From NCBI RefSeq assembly GCF_009729095.1, contig NZ_VTGX01000002.1, forward strand, positions 1,054,001 through 1,118,000: a DNA stretch of 64,000 nt. The letters run 5' to 3'. This document shows, piece by piece, positions 45,044-53,627 of this stretch. Position numbers and translations under genes: made by a program. The first letter of the stretch is position 1. Each line of letters opens with the position of its first letter. The notes under the pieces are model-generated. The model was not told where the DNA came from. It saw only the letters and a list, made by a program, of their open reading frames with translations, and did not search any database. This stretch comes from Mycolicibacterium sp. CBMA 247 (GTDB lineage: Bacteria; Actinomycetota; Actinomycetes; Mycobacteriales; Mycobacteriaceae).

Positions 45044-46204
45044 TGTAGAAAGCCAGGAACCGATCCGGCGCAGCGCCTCTTCGATGTCGCTGGTCGGACC
45101 CGCGAACGACAGCCGGACATAGGAGCCGCCGCGCACCGTGTCGAAGTCGATGCCGGGGGCGATGGCGACGCCGGTGTCGGTCAACAGTTTCGAGCACCAG
45201 GCGAGGGAGTCGTCGGTGTACTCGCTGACGTCGGCGTACACGTAGAAGGCGCCGTCGGTCGGGGCCAGGCGATCGATGCCGAGGCCGCGCAGCCCGTCGA
45301 GCAGCAGCTTGCGATTGTCGGCGTAATGCGAGAGCAGGCCATCGGCCTCGGCCAGTGCCCCTGGGGTGAACGCGGCCACCGCGGCATGCTGGGCCAGGGC
45401 GGGCGGGCAGATGGTGAAATTACCGGTGAGGCGGTCGACCGCGCGCTGCAGTCCGGTAGGTACCAGTATCCAGCCCAGCCGCCAACCCGTCATCGCGAAG
45501 TACTTCGAGAAGCTGTTGACCACCACAGCATTCCGAGAGGTCTCCCACGCGCAGCTGGTCTCCGGGGCGCCCGGGTAGACCAGGCCGTGATAGACCTCAT
45601 CGCTGATCAACCGCACGCCTGAGTTGTCACACCACGTAGCGATGGCGGCCAACTCGGCGGGCGGGATGACGGTGCCGGTGGGGTTGGCCGGGCTGGCGAC
45701 GATCACGCCGGCCACCGGGGGATCGAGCGCTTCGAGCATCGCGACCGTCGGCTGGAACCGGGTCTCCGGGCCGCACGGGATCTCGACCACCTCGCAGCCC
45801 AGCGCGGTCAGGATATTGCGGTAACAGGGGTAGCCGGGGCTGGCGATCGCGACCCGATCGCCGGCGTCGAAGCAGGCCAGGAAGGTCAGCAGGAATCCGC
45901 CCGAGGAACCGGTCGTGAGCACCACCTCGTCGAGCCCGACGTCGATGCCGTGCCGGGTGCGGTACATCTCGGCGATCGCGTTGCGCAGCTCCGGGATGCC
46001 CAACGCGACGGTATACCCGAGCTCATTGCGGTTCAGCGCGGCGATAGCGGCGTCGCGCACCGCCGTCGGCGCCCCGGCACTGGGCTGCCCGGCCGACAGG
46101 TTGACCAGGTCGCCGTGCGTGCGCTGGCGCTCGGCTGCGGCCAGCCACACATCCATGACGTGGAACGGTGGGATTCCGGCTCGCAGTGCGACGTGGTCGA
46201 CCAT
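45029..46204 (-). CDS. aspB: class I/II pyridoxal-phosphate aminotransferase (Rv3565/AspB-like)
   Basis: 391 residues from ATG 46204. VNLSAGQPSAGAP, TTGSSGGFLLTFLACFDAGD, ASPANPTGTVIPP, ISDEVYHGLVY and the PLP-lysine SFSKYFAMTGWRLGW are all present. It is very close to M. tuberculosis Rv3565, which sits in the same position beside fadE33. Annotated as aspartate aminotransferase by family; its role in a steroid locus is not known. It lies 10 bases after fadE33. Confidence 0.9.
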   Translation of the reverse strand: MVDHVALRAGIPPFHVMDVWLAAAERQRTHGDLVNLSAGQPSAGAPTAVRDAAIAALNRNELGYTVALGIPELRNAIAEMYRTRHGIDVGLDEVVLTTGSSGGFLLTFLACFDAGDRVAIASPGYPCYRNILTALGCEVVEIPCGPETRFQPTVAMLEALDPPVAGVIVASPANPTGTVIPPAELAAIATWCDNSGVRLISDEVYHGLVYPGAPETSCAWETSRNAVVVNSFSKYFAMTGWRLGWILVPTGLQRAVDRLTGNFTICPPALAQHAAVAAFTPGALAEADGLLSHYADNRKLLLDGLRGLGIDRLAPTDGAFYVYADVSEYTDDSLAWCSKLLTDTGVAIAPGIDFDTVRGGSYVRLSFAGPTSDIEEALRRIGSWLSTSTLR

Positions 46205-46214
46205 GTCCTGCAGG

Positions 46215-47150
46215 TTAGAACACTTCGGCTTCGAGCCGGCGTAGGTGCTGGCGGGGCGGACCCAGCAGCTGGGCACTGCCATGCGCGCGCTTGAAGTACA
46301 GCTGGATGTCGTGTTCCCAGGTGATGGCGATACCGCCGTGCATCTGGACGGCCTCGGCAGTCACCGCGGACAGCGCCTCGCTGGCGAAGTAGCGGGCCAG
46401 GGAGGCCGTGCTGGGCGACGGGGCGGCGATGGCATCGTTGACGACCGCGCGCGCCGAGGCCACCTTGACGTACAGATCGGCCATCCGGTGCTTGAGCGCC
46501 TGGAAGCTGCCGATCGGGCGGCCGAACTGCACCCGGTCCTTGGTGTAGGTGACCGTGAGGTCCAGGCAGCGCGACGCGGCACCGATCTGTTCGGCGGCCA
46601 TCAGCAGGGCCGCGGTATCGGCCAGGCCGGGATCGGCGCCGAGGACGACGGTGTCACCGGGGATCACCGCGGACAGCCGGCGGGTCAGATCCATGGTGGA
46701 TTTGGGGGTGGCGGTGAACGTGGTCCAGCGGGTCAGGTTCTGACCGTCGGCGGCGATGACGACATCGGCCACGTCGCCGCTGATGACGTAATCGGGGTCG
46801 AATACCACGGTGCCGATGGACGCACCCGCGGCCAACTGCTCGAGCGGCTCGTGATCGCCGACAGCCAGCAGGGCGAGTTCCGCCAGCGTGGTACCCAGCA
46901 GCGGCGTGGGCACCAGGGCCTTGCCGAGCTCTTCGAGAACCACTGCGGCATCGGCGAGTTCACCTCCGGCGCCGCCGAGTTCCTCGGGGACCACCAGGGC
47001 GGCCGCGCCGACCTGGTCACACAGCAGGCTCCACAGCTTCTCGTCGTAGCCGCGTTCGGACTCCATGGCCGTGCGTACGGCCTCCGACGAGGCGTGCTTG
47101 TCGACCAGCGCGGCGACGGTTTCGCGCAGCAGTTGCCGTTCTTCACTCAT
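46215..47150 (-). CDS. fadE33: acyl-CoA dehydrogenase FadE33 (steroid ring C/D catabolism)
   Basis: 311 residues, shorter than a full dehydrogenase (about 380), as usual for the alternate subunit of mycobacterial heteromeric acyl-CoA dehydrogenases. DRVQFGRPIGSFQALKHRMA and MHGGIAITWEHDIQLYFKRA are conserved. It follows fadE32 and fadE31 in a minus-strand KstR2 operon and probably pairs with one of them. Its ATG overlaps the end of a tiny ORF that starts at the fadE32 stop. Confidence 0.9.
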   Translation of the reverse strand: MSEERQLLRETVAALVDKHASSEAVRTAMESERGYDEKLWSLLCDQVGAAALVVPEELGGAGGELADAAVVLEELGKALVPTPLLGTTLAELALLAVGDHEPLEQLAAGASIGTVVFDPDYVISGDVADVVIAADGQNLTRWTTFTATPKSTMDLTRRLSAVIPGDTVVLGADPGLADTAALLMAAEQIGAASRCLDLTVTYTKDRVQFGRPIGSFQALKHRMADLYVKVASARAVVNDAIAAPSPSTASLARYFASEALSAVTAEAVQMHGGIAITWEHDIQLYFKRAHGSAQLLGPPRQHLRRLEAEVF

Positions 47151-47187
47151 GACTGGACCCCCGGTTCTTCGAGCAAGCGCTCGTCAC
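47143..47187 (-). CDS. tiny ORF between fadE32 and fadE33 (diverged MSACAKR-type)
   Basis: GTG 47187 overlaps the fadE32 stop (GTGA); the frame reads (M)TSACSKNRGSSHE and stops 8 bases inside fadE33. The stretch GAGCGCTTGCTCGAAGA differs by one base from the same 17 bases of the ORFs before ipdF and narI. It could serve translational coupling. It is also an imperfect KstR2-like sequence (AGCAAGCGCTCGTC on plus), so this one is the weakest member. Confidence 0.35.
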   Translation of the reverse strand: MTSACSKNRGSSHE

Positions 47188-48137
47188 AATGCTCCCAGCA
47201 GCCGACGACGGTGCAGGCTCGGGTCGCCCCAGGCGCTGCGCAGCGCTTGTACGCGCAGCAGGGACAAGGACAGATCGTGCTCCTGGGTGAACCCGATGGC
47301 GCCGTGGGTCTGCAGTGCCGAGCGGGCGGCCAGCAGCGCCGCGTCGGCAGCGGCCACCTTGGCGGCGCTGACATCACGCGCGGTGTCGGGTGACCCCTCG
47401 GCCAGCGACAATGCCGCGCCGTAGACCAGCGGGCGGGCCAGCTCGACGGCGATGAGCACGTCGGCCAGCTTGTGCTTGATGGCCTGGTACGAGCCGATGA
47501 TCCGGCCGAACTGGGTGCGTTGCTTGGCGTACTCGACGGACTGATCCAGCATCGCCTGGCCGGCGCCCACCAGCTGTGCGGCGGTGGCCAGCACACCGAA
47601 CTCGTAGGCCCGTGCGGTGTCGGCTGCCGCAGATGCACCGGTTGCGGTGACATCGAACAGCTTTCGGGCCGGGTCGACGGAATCGTGCGCGGCGCCTGCG
47701 GTGGCGTCGGCCACCTGGCCGTCGGCGGCCAGCAGGATGAGGCCGGCGACATCGGCGTTGACGGCGCGAGGTACCTGCGGCGGCATGGCGACGGTCGCGA
47801 TCAGATCGCCGGAGGCAAGACCGGCCGCCCTTTCGTCGTCCGCGAGCAGAACCGGTGCGACAGCGATGGATTCGGTCACCGGACCCGGAACTGCCCAGTA
47901 GCCCAACCGCTCCAGGGCCACGACGAGGTCGACCGGATGGGCCTCGATGCCGTCGAACTTCTCGGGCACCAGCAGCGCGGTCACCCCGAGGTCGGCCAGC
48001 TGTGCCCACACCTTGCGGCCCGGGGCGGTGTCACCGTCGCCCCAGGCGCGGACGGCAGCCGGAACATCGGCGGCGCCCAGCGCCGCGTCGATGCTGGCCG
48101 CGAAGTCCCGCTGCTGTTCGTCGATTTCGAAGTTCAC
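47184..48137 (-). CDS. fadE32: acyl-CoA dehydrogenase FadE32 (steroid ring C/D catabolism)
   Basis: 317 residues from GTG 48137, overlapping the fadE31 stop (GTGA). KQRTQFGRIIGSYQAIKHKL and THGAIGFTQEHDLSLSLLR are conserved. A short-subunit type like FadE33. In M. tuberculosis FadE31, FadE32 and FadE33 act together late in HIP breakdown, after cleavage of the last rings. Confidence 0.9.
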   Translation of the reverse strand: MNFEIDEQQRDFAASIDAALGAADVPAAVRAWGDGDTAPGRKVWAQLADLGVTALLVPEKFDGIEAHPVDLVVALERLGYWAVPGPVTESIAVAPVLLADDERAAGLASGDLIATVAMPPQVPRAVNADVAGLILLAADGQVADATAGAAHDSVDPARKLFDVTATGASAAADTARAYEFGVLATAAQLVGAGQAMLDQSVEYAKQRTQFGRIIGSYQAIKHKLADVLIAVELARPLVYGAALSLAEGSPDTARDVSAAKVAAADAALLAARSALQTHGAIGFTQEHDLSLSLLRVQALRSAWGDPSLHRRRLLGAL

Positions 48138-49264
48138 TTTGGCTCCCGGGGCAGGCCAAGAAGGCGCTCGGCGATGATGTTCCGCTGAATCTCGTTGGTG
48201 CCGGCGTAGATCGGGCCACCCAGGGCGAACAGCAGGCCCTCGGTCCAGTGGTCGGCCAGCTCGGCGTCGGGACCCTGCATGTCCAGAGCGGTCTGGTGCA
48301 GTGCGACGTCCAGGTCGGACCAGAACACCTTGGTCACCGAGGACTCCGCGCCCAGCTCACCGCCGTTGGCGAGCCGGGTCACGGTGCCGAAGGTGTGCAG
48401 CCGGTAGGCCTGCGCCTTGATCCAGGCGTCGGCCACTCGGTCGGTGAACACCGGGTCTGGGTTCGACTTCCACTGCGCGACAAGCCGTTCAGCCGGGGCC
48501 ACGAAGCGGGCCGGGCTGCGCAGCGACATGCCGCGCTCGTTGCTCGACGTGCTCATCGCCGCGCGCCAGCCCTCGTGCACGCCGCCGATCACATCGTTGT
48601 CCGGCACGAACACGTCGTCGAGGAAGATCTCGCCGAAACCGGTGTCCCCGCCCAGCTGGGCGATCGGCCGCACGGTGATCCCGGGAGCCTTGAGGTCGAA
48701 CATGAAGTAGGTCAAGCCCTTGTGGCGCTGGGCCTCCGGGTCGGACCGGAACAGGCCGAAACCGCGCTCACCGAAGGGGGCACGCGAACTCCAGATCTTC
48801 TGTCCGTTGAGCTTCCAGCCGCCGTCGACCTTGGTGGCCGTCGAACGCAGCGACGCCAGGTCGCTTCCCGACTCGGGCTCTGACCAGGCCTGGGCCCAGA
48901 TCTCCTCGCCGCTGGCCATCTTCGGCAGCACGCGCTGGAGTTGCTCCTCGGTGCCATGCGCGAACAGCGTCGGCGCGAGCATCGAGGTGCCGTTGGCGCT
49001 GGCCCGGCCGGGCGCCCCGGCGCGGAAGTACTCCTCCTCGAACACCACCCACTGCAGCAGGGTGGCATCGCGGCCGCCGTACTCCTTGGGCCATGCGATC
49101 ACCGACAATCCAGCATCGAAAAGCACCTTGTCCCAACGGCGATGCTGTTCGAATCCCTCAAGCGTGTCGTACGACTTCGTCGGGAACGACTCCCGATTGG
49201 CCGTCAGGAATTCGCGGACTTCGGCCCGGAAGGCCTCGGTCTCGTCGTCAATTGTCAGGTCCAT
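48134..49264 (-). CDS. fadE31: acyl-CoA dehydrogenase FadE31 (steroid ring C/D catabolism)
   Basis: 376 residues, full length. WSEPESGSDLASLRSTATK, GWKLNGQKIWSSRAPFGERG and YAGTNEIQRNIIAERLLGLP mark the fold. Its start lies within the last codons of fadD3 (10-base overlap), so it is co-transcribed from the KstR2-controlled promoter at 50.85 kb. Confidence 0.92.
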   Translation of the reverse strand: MDLTIDDETEAFRAEVREFLTANRESFPTKSYDTLEGFEQHRRWDKVLFDAGLSVIAWPKEYGGRDATLLQWVVFEEEYFRAGAPGRASANGTSMLAPTLFAHGTEEQLQRVLPKMASGEEIWAQAWSEPESGSDLASLRSTATKVDGGWKLNGQKIWSSRAPFGERGFGLFRSDPEAQRHKGLTYFMFDLKAPGITVRPIAQLGGDTGFGEIFLDDVFVPDNDVIGGVHEGWRAAMSTSSNERGMSLRSPARFVAPAERLVAQWKSNPDPVFTDRVADAWIKAQAYRLHTFGTVTRLANGGELGAESSVTKVFWSDLDVALHQTALDMQGPDAELADHWTEGLLFALGGPIYAGTNEIQRNIIAERLLGLPREPK

Positions 49265-50826
49265 TGCACCCCTTCTCGGGTCCCTTTGCTGCGCAGTACC
49301 GGTTTGATCACCTTGCCGCCCGGATTTCGCGGCAGCACGTCAAGAAACTCCACCGACCGCGGCGCCTTGAAGTTCGCCAGATGCTCACGGGTATAGGCGA
49401 TCACGGCAGCCTCATCGAGCTCGACCCCGGGTTTGACCACCACATAAGCCTTGCCGACTTCGCCGAGACGCTCGTCGGGAACTCCGATCACCGCGGACTC
49501 CGCCACCCCGTTCAACCGGGCCAGCACCTGCTCGATCTCGGCCGGGTACACGTTGAACCCGCCGCTGATGTACATGTCCTTGAGCCGATCGGTGATGGTC
49601 AGGTTGCCGTGCGGATCCAGCTTGCCGATGTCACCGGTGTGCAGCCAGCCGTCGGCGTCGATGGCCGCCGCGGTGGCCTCCGGGTCGTCGAGGTAACCGA
49701 GCATGACATTCGGCCCACGCAGCAGCACCTCACCCGAATCATCCAGGCGCAGCTCGAATTCGGCGATGGGCCGGCCGCAGGTGGTGGCCACTGTGACGGA
49801 GTCGTCGTCGGACCGGCACATGGTGCCGAATCCGGCCGCCTCGGTCAGCCCGTAGGCGGTCAGCACGATGTCGATGTCCAGCTCGGACTGCATCCGCTCG
49901 ATCAGTACCACCGGGACCACGGCCGCACCGGTGACCGCGAACCGCAGTGAAGACAGGTCGTGATCGGCGCGCTTCGGATGGTCCAGCAGGGTCTGGTAGA
50001 TGGTCGGCGGGCCGGGCAGCACCGTGATGCGGTGTTCGGCAACGGCTTTCAATGTCTGCTCGGGTTTGAACATGAGCACCGGGTACAGCGTCGCGCCGGT
50101 CTGCAGACAGGCCAGGATGCCGGCCTTGTAGCCGAAGTTGTGGAAGAACGGGTTGATGCACAGGTAGCGGTCCGCGCTGGTGAGCTGCCCGCACTCGGCC
50201 CAGGCCGCCGACCCGTCCAGCGACTGCCGGTGCGCGCACCGCACGCCCTTGCTGCGTCCGGTGGTGCCGGAGGTGAACAGGATGTCGGAGACGTCGTCGG
50301 GTTGCACCGCCGCGGCGCGAGCGTCGACGGCTTCAAGATCGGTCCCGCGGGCGATGAACTCGTCCCAGGTTCCGTCATCTTTATCGATGGGCACCCGCAC
50401 GATGTGGCGCAGCGCCGGCAGCGCGGCGCGGTCCAGTTCCCTGGTCTTGTCGGCACCGAGGAACTCACCCGCGGCGATCAGCAGCGGGGCCTCGGTGCGG
50501 GCCAGGATGTCAGTGGCTTCGCTGACGGTGTAGCGCGTGTTGAGCGGCACCATCTGCGCGCCCGCGTAGTGCGTGGCCAGACACGCCACCACCCAGTGCC
50601 AGGTGTTGGGCGACCAGATCGCCACCCGGTCGCCGGGTGCGACGCCCAGGTCGATCATGGCCGCGGCGGCTTGTCGGACGTGTGCGCGCAGTTCCGAGTA
50701 AGTGAGACGCTGAATTCCGGCTGCATTGCCGGCCCCGCCGGCAGTACTGACCAGGGCGTCATGGTCGGAAAACTGCACGGCAATCCGGTCCAGCACCGCT
50801 GGAACGGTGCGGCGGTCGCTCGTCAT
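49255..50826 (-). CDS. fadD3: HIP-CoA synthetase FadD3
   Basis: 523 residues from ATG 50826. AMP-binding signature SDILFTSGTTGRSKGVRCAH, YGLTEAAGFGTM, DGWLHTGDIGKLD, and the C-terminal lysine region RNPGGKVIKP. Whole-length similarity to M. tuberculosis FadD3 is plain (FFHNFGYKAGILACLQTGAT). It attaches CoA to the indanedione propionate HIP, the entry step of ring C/D degradation. Divergent from fadE30 with a perfect KstR2 box between. Confidence 0.95.
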   Translation of the reverse strand: MTSDRRTVPAVLDRIAVQFSDHDALVSTAGGAGNAAGIQRLTYSELRAHVRQAAAAMIDLGVAPGDRVAIWSPNTWHWVVACLATHYAGAQMVPLNTRYTVSEATDILARTEAPLLIAAGEFLGADKTRELDRAALPALRHIVRVPIDKDDGTWDEFIARGTDLEAVDARAAAVQPDDVSDILFTSGTTGRSKGVRCAHRQSLDGSAAWAECGQLTSADRYLCINPFFHNFGYKAGILACLQTGATLYPVLMFKPEQTLKAVAEHRITVLPGPPTIYQTLLDHPKRADHDLSSLRFAVTGAAVVPVVLIERMQSELDIDIVLTAYGLTEAAGFGTMCRSDDDSVTVATTCGRPIAEFELRLDDSGEVLLRGPNVMLGYLDDPEATAAAIDADGWLHTGDIGKLDPHGNLTITDRLKDMYISGGFNVYPAEIEQVLARLNGVAESAVIGVPDERLGEVGKAYVVVKPGVELDEAAVIAYTREHLANFKAPRSVEFLDVLPRNPGGKVIKPVLRSKGTREGVQWT

Positions 50827-50844
50827 CGATGCTCCCCTAAACAA

Positions 50845-50858
50845 AGCAAGTGCTTGGT
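50845..50858. promoter_or_regulatory. KstR2 box between fadD3 and fadE30
   Basis: AGCAAGTGCTTGGT fits AnCAAGnnCTTGnT exactly. It is followed by TAGCCT (50863-50868), a -10-like hexamer 7 bases before the fadE30 GTG, so the repressor would sit on the -35 region of a leaderless fadE30 promoter and 19 bases upstream of fadD3. Confidence 0.92.
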
Positions 50859-50874
50859 AGGTTAGCCTACAGGG

Positions 50875-52023
50875 GTGATAGAGGTCCAGGAGTTCCGGGC
50901 CGAGGTCCGGCAGTGGCTCGCAGACAATCTTGTTGGCGAATTCGCAGCGCTCAAGGGCCTGGGTGGACCGGGGCGTGAACACGAAGCCTTCGAGGAGCGG
51001 CGGGCGTGGAATCAGCACCTCGCCGCCGCGGGATTGACCTGCCTTGGCTGGCCGGTGGAGCACGGCGGCCGCGGGCTGTCGGTCGCGCACCGCGTCGCCT
51101 TCTATGAGGAGTACGCGCGCGCCAACGCGCCGGACAAGGTCAACCACCTGGGCGAGGAGCTGCTCGGGCCGACGCTCATCGAGTACGGCACCCCCGAACA
51201 GCAGCAGCGGTTCCTGCCCAAGATTCTCGACGTCACCGAGCTGTGGAGTCAGGGATACTCCGAGCCCAACGCCGGCAGTGACCTGGCCAATGTGTCGACG
51301 ACGGCCGAGCTGGTCGGCGACGAATGGGTGATCAACGGCCAGAAGGTGTGGACGTCACTCGCGCACTGGGCACAGTGGTGCTTCGTGGTGGCGCGCACCG
51401 AGAAGGGCTCCAAGCGGCACGCCGGGTTGTCCTATCTCTTGGTGCCGCTGGATCAGCCGGGCGTCGAGATCCGCCCGATCATCCAGCTGACCGGCGACTC
51501 CGAGTTCAACGAGGTGTTCTTCGACGACGCCCGCACCGAGGCGTCGCTTGTGGTCGGTCAGCCCGGTGACGGCTGGCGCGTTGCCATGGGCACGCTGACC
51601 TTCGAGCGCGGGGTTTCCACGCTGGGCCAGCAGATCCGCTATGCGCGTGAGCATTCCAACCTCGTCGAGCTGGCCAAACGCACCGGCGCGGCCGACGATC
51701 CGCTGATCCGTCAGCGCCTGACTGAGTCCTGGACCGGCCTGCAGGCCATGCGTTCCTACTCCCTGGCCACCATGGACGTCGAACAGCCCGGGCAAGACAA
51801 CGTGTCGAAGCTGTTGTGGGCCAACTGGCATCGCGAACTCGGCGAGATCGCCATGGACGTGCAGGGCATGGCCGGGTTGACGCTGCCCGAGGGCGAGTTC
51901 GACGAGTGGCAGCGGCTGTACCTGTTCTCGCGTTCGGACACCATCTACGGCGGGTCCAACGAAATCCAGCGCAACATCATCGCCGAGCGGGTGCTCGGCC
52001 TACCCCGAGAGGCAAAAGGCTGA
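50875..52023 (+). CDS. fadE30: acyl-CoA dehydrogenase FadE30
   Basis: 382 residues from GTG 50875. YSEPNAGSDLANVSTTAELV, VINGQKVWTSLAHWAQWC and YGGSNEIQRNIIAERVLGLP are conserved. In M. tuberculosis FadE30 dehydrogenates the CoA thioester of 5-hydroxy-HIP, the step after IpdF/FadD3 chemistry. First gene of a plus-strand KstR2 unit. The stop overlaps the start of a tiny ORF (TGATG). Confidence 0.94.
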   Translation: MIEVQEFRAEVRQWLADNLVGEFAALKGLGGPGREHEAFEERRAWNQHLAAAGLTCLGWPVEHGGRGLSVAHRVAFYEEYARANAPDKVNHLGEELLGPTLIEYGTPEQQQRFLPKILDVTELWSQGYSEPNAGSDLANVSTTAELVGDEWVINGQKVWTSLAHWAQWCFVVARTEKGSKRHAGLSYLLVPLDQPGVEIRPIIQLTGDSEFNEVFFDDARTEASLVVGQPGDGWRVAMGTLTFERGVSTLGQQIRYAREHSNLVELAKRTGAADDPLIRQRLTESWTGLQAMRSYSLATMDVEQPGQDNVSKLLWANWHRELGEIAMDVQGMAGLTLPEGEFDEWQRLYLFSRSDTIYGGSNEIQRNIIAERVLGLPREAKG

Positions 52024-52055
52024 TGAGCGCTTGCGCGAAGAGGAGAAAATGGTGA
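52023..52055 (+). CDS. tiny intercistronic ORF, MSACAKRRKW
   Basis: Ten codons from ATG 52023, which overlaps the fadE30 stop (TGATG), to TGA 52053-52055, which lies inside the first codons of ipdF. Its AAGAGGAGA stretch is also the ribosome-binding site of ipdF. Nearly the same nucleotides and peptide recur twice upstream of narI. Expected role: handing ribosomes from fadE30 to ipdF, possibly with regulation. Translation is inferred from geometry and repetition only. Confidence 0.5.
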   Translation: MSACAKRRKW

Positions 52056-52843
52056 CTGATCTGTCCACCGCCCCGAAAGAGGTTGAGGGCCACGGCCTTT
52101 TGGCGGGCAAGGTCGTCCTGGTGACCGCCGCCGCAGGCACCGGCATCGGGTCGACGACCGCGCGCCGCGCCCTGCTCGAAGGCGCCGATGTCGTGGTGTC
52201 CGACTACCACGAGCGCCGGCTGAACGAGACCCGCGATGAGCTGGCGGCCCTCGGCCTGGGCCGGGTCGAGGCGGTCGTGTGTGACGTCACCTCCACCGAG
52301 GCGGTCGACGCACTCATTGCCCGGTCGGTGGAGAAGGCGGGCCGGCTCGATGTGCTGGTCAACAATGCCGGTCTCGGGGGCGAAACCCCGTTGGTCGACA
52401 TGACCGACGACGAGTGGGACCGCGTGCTCAACGTCACGCTGACCTCGGTCATGCGCGCCACTCGGGCAGCGCTGCGGTACTTCCGTGACGTCGAGCACGG
52501 CGGCGTCATCGTCAACAACGCCAGCGTCTTGGGTTGGCGCGCACAGCATTCCCAGTCCCACTACGCCGCGGCCAAGGCCGGAGTGATGGCACTGACGCGG
52601 TGCAGCGCGATCGAGGCCGTCGAGTACGGGGTGCGGATCAACGCGGTGTCGCCGAGCATCGCCCGGCATAAGTTCCTGGAGAAGTCGGCTTCGTCGGAGT
52701 TGCTGGACCGGTTGTCCTCCGATGAGGCATTCGGCCGCGCGGCCGAGCCGTGGGAGATCGCGACCACCATCGCCTTCCTGGCCAGTGACTACTCCAGCTA
52801 CCTGACCGGCGAGGTCATCTCGGTTTCCAGCCAGCGGGCCTAG
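52049..52843 (+). CDS. ipdF: 5-hydroxy-HIP-CoA dehydrogenase IpdF (SDR)
   Basis: 264 residues from ATG 52049 with AGGAG 4 bases upstream. NAD motif VVLVTAAAGTGIGSTTARRA (an unusual AAGTGIG in place of the common TGxxxGIG), LVNNAGLGGETPLV and YAAAKAGVM. It interconverts the 5-hydroxyl and ketone of HIP-CoA. Clear counterpart of M. tuberculosis Rv3559c. The longer start at 52031 would overlap the tiny ORF and lacks a ribosome site. Confidence 0.92.
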   Translation: MVTDLSTAPKEVEGHGLLAGKVVLVTAAAGTGIGSTTARRALLEGADVVVSDYHERRLNETRDELAALGLGRVEAVVCDVTSTEAVDALIARSVEKAGRLDVLVNNAGLGGETPLVDMTDDEWDRVLNVTLTSVMRATRAALRYFRDVEHGGVIVNNASVLGWRAQHSQSHYAAAKAGVMALTRCSAIEAVEYGVRINAVSPSIARHKFLEKSASSELLDRLSSDEAFGRAAEPWEIATTIAFLASDYSSYLTGEVISVSSQRA

Positions 52844-52949
52844 GCCCGGAGCTGCGGGTCCCCGCCCGCAGCAAACTTGCGCCGTTCTGCACAGGATCTT
52901 CACAAACGCTGCCCGGAAGCCCCACAGCCAGCGCTTACAGTCATAAAGC

Positions 52950-53627
52950 GTGAAGCGAATTCTGGTGGTCGACGACGAGCCGACCATCCTGGCCGCGGTG
53001 GCGACCCGGTTGCGTGCCGAAGCGTTTCAGGTGGAGACGGCCGTCGACGGGCCGTCGGCGGTCGACACCGCCCTGGCAACATCCCCCGATCTCGTGGTGC
53101 TCGACGTGATGCTGCCCGGCTTCGACGGGCTGGAAGTGTGCCGCCGTATCCAGGCGCAGCTTCCCGTACCGGTGCTGATGCTGACCGCTCGCACCGACGA
53201 GACCGACATGCTCGTCGGCCTCGGGATCGGTGCCGACGACTACCTGACCAAACCGTTCAGCATGCGCGAACTGGTGGCCCGGGTCCGGGTTTTGCTGCGC
53301 CGGGTGGACCGGGCGGCCGGACAACAGCCGCTTTCGGTGGGGGATTACCGCATCGATCTGGCCGAGCGCCGGGTCCACCAGGGTTCCGGCGACGATGCCG
53401 TCGAAATCCACCTGACCCGAACCGAATTCGACTTGCTGGCCTTCCTGGCCGGCCGGCCGCGCGCCGCGGTGGCCCGTGAGACGCTGCTGGAACACATCTG
53501 GGGTTGGGCGTCGGAGGGCCAGAGTCGCACGGTGGACAGCCACGTCAAGGCATTGCGCCGCAAGCTCGGGTCGGAGTTGATCCGGACGGTGCACGGCGTG
53601 GGGTACGCCCTGGAGGTTCCGCGGTGA
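52950..53627 (+). CDS. OmpR-family response regulator
   Basis: 225 residues from GTG 52950. Receiver domain with acidic pair D8-D9, phosphorylation site D52 (LVVLDVMLPG), T79 and K101 (LTKPFS); C-terminal winged helix (HLTRTEFDLLAFLAGRPRAA; RTVDSHVKALRRKLG; TVHGVGYALE). TACAGT at 52936-52941 looks like a -10 for a short-leader message. It overlaps the kinase gene by 4 bases. This pair is not part of the M. tuberculosis KstR2 locus as I remember it. Confidence 0.93.
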   Translation: MKRILVVDDEPTILAAVATRLRAEAFQVETAVDGPSAVDTALATSPDLVVLDVMLPGFDGLEVCRRIQAQLPVPVLMLTARTDETDMLVGLGIGADDYLTKPFSMRELVARVRVLLRRVDRAAGQQPLSVGDYRIDLAERRVHQGSGDDAVEIHLTRTEFDLLAFLAGRPRAAVARETLLEHIWGWASEGQSRTVDSHVKALRRKLGSELIRTVHGVGYALEVPR

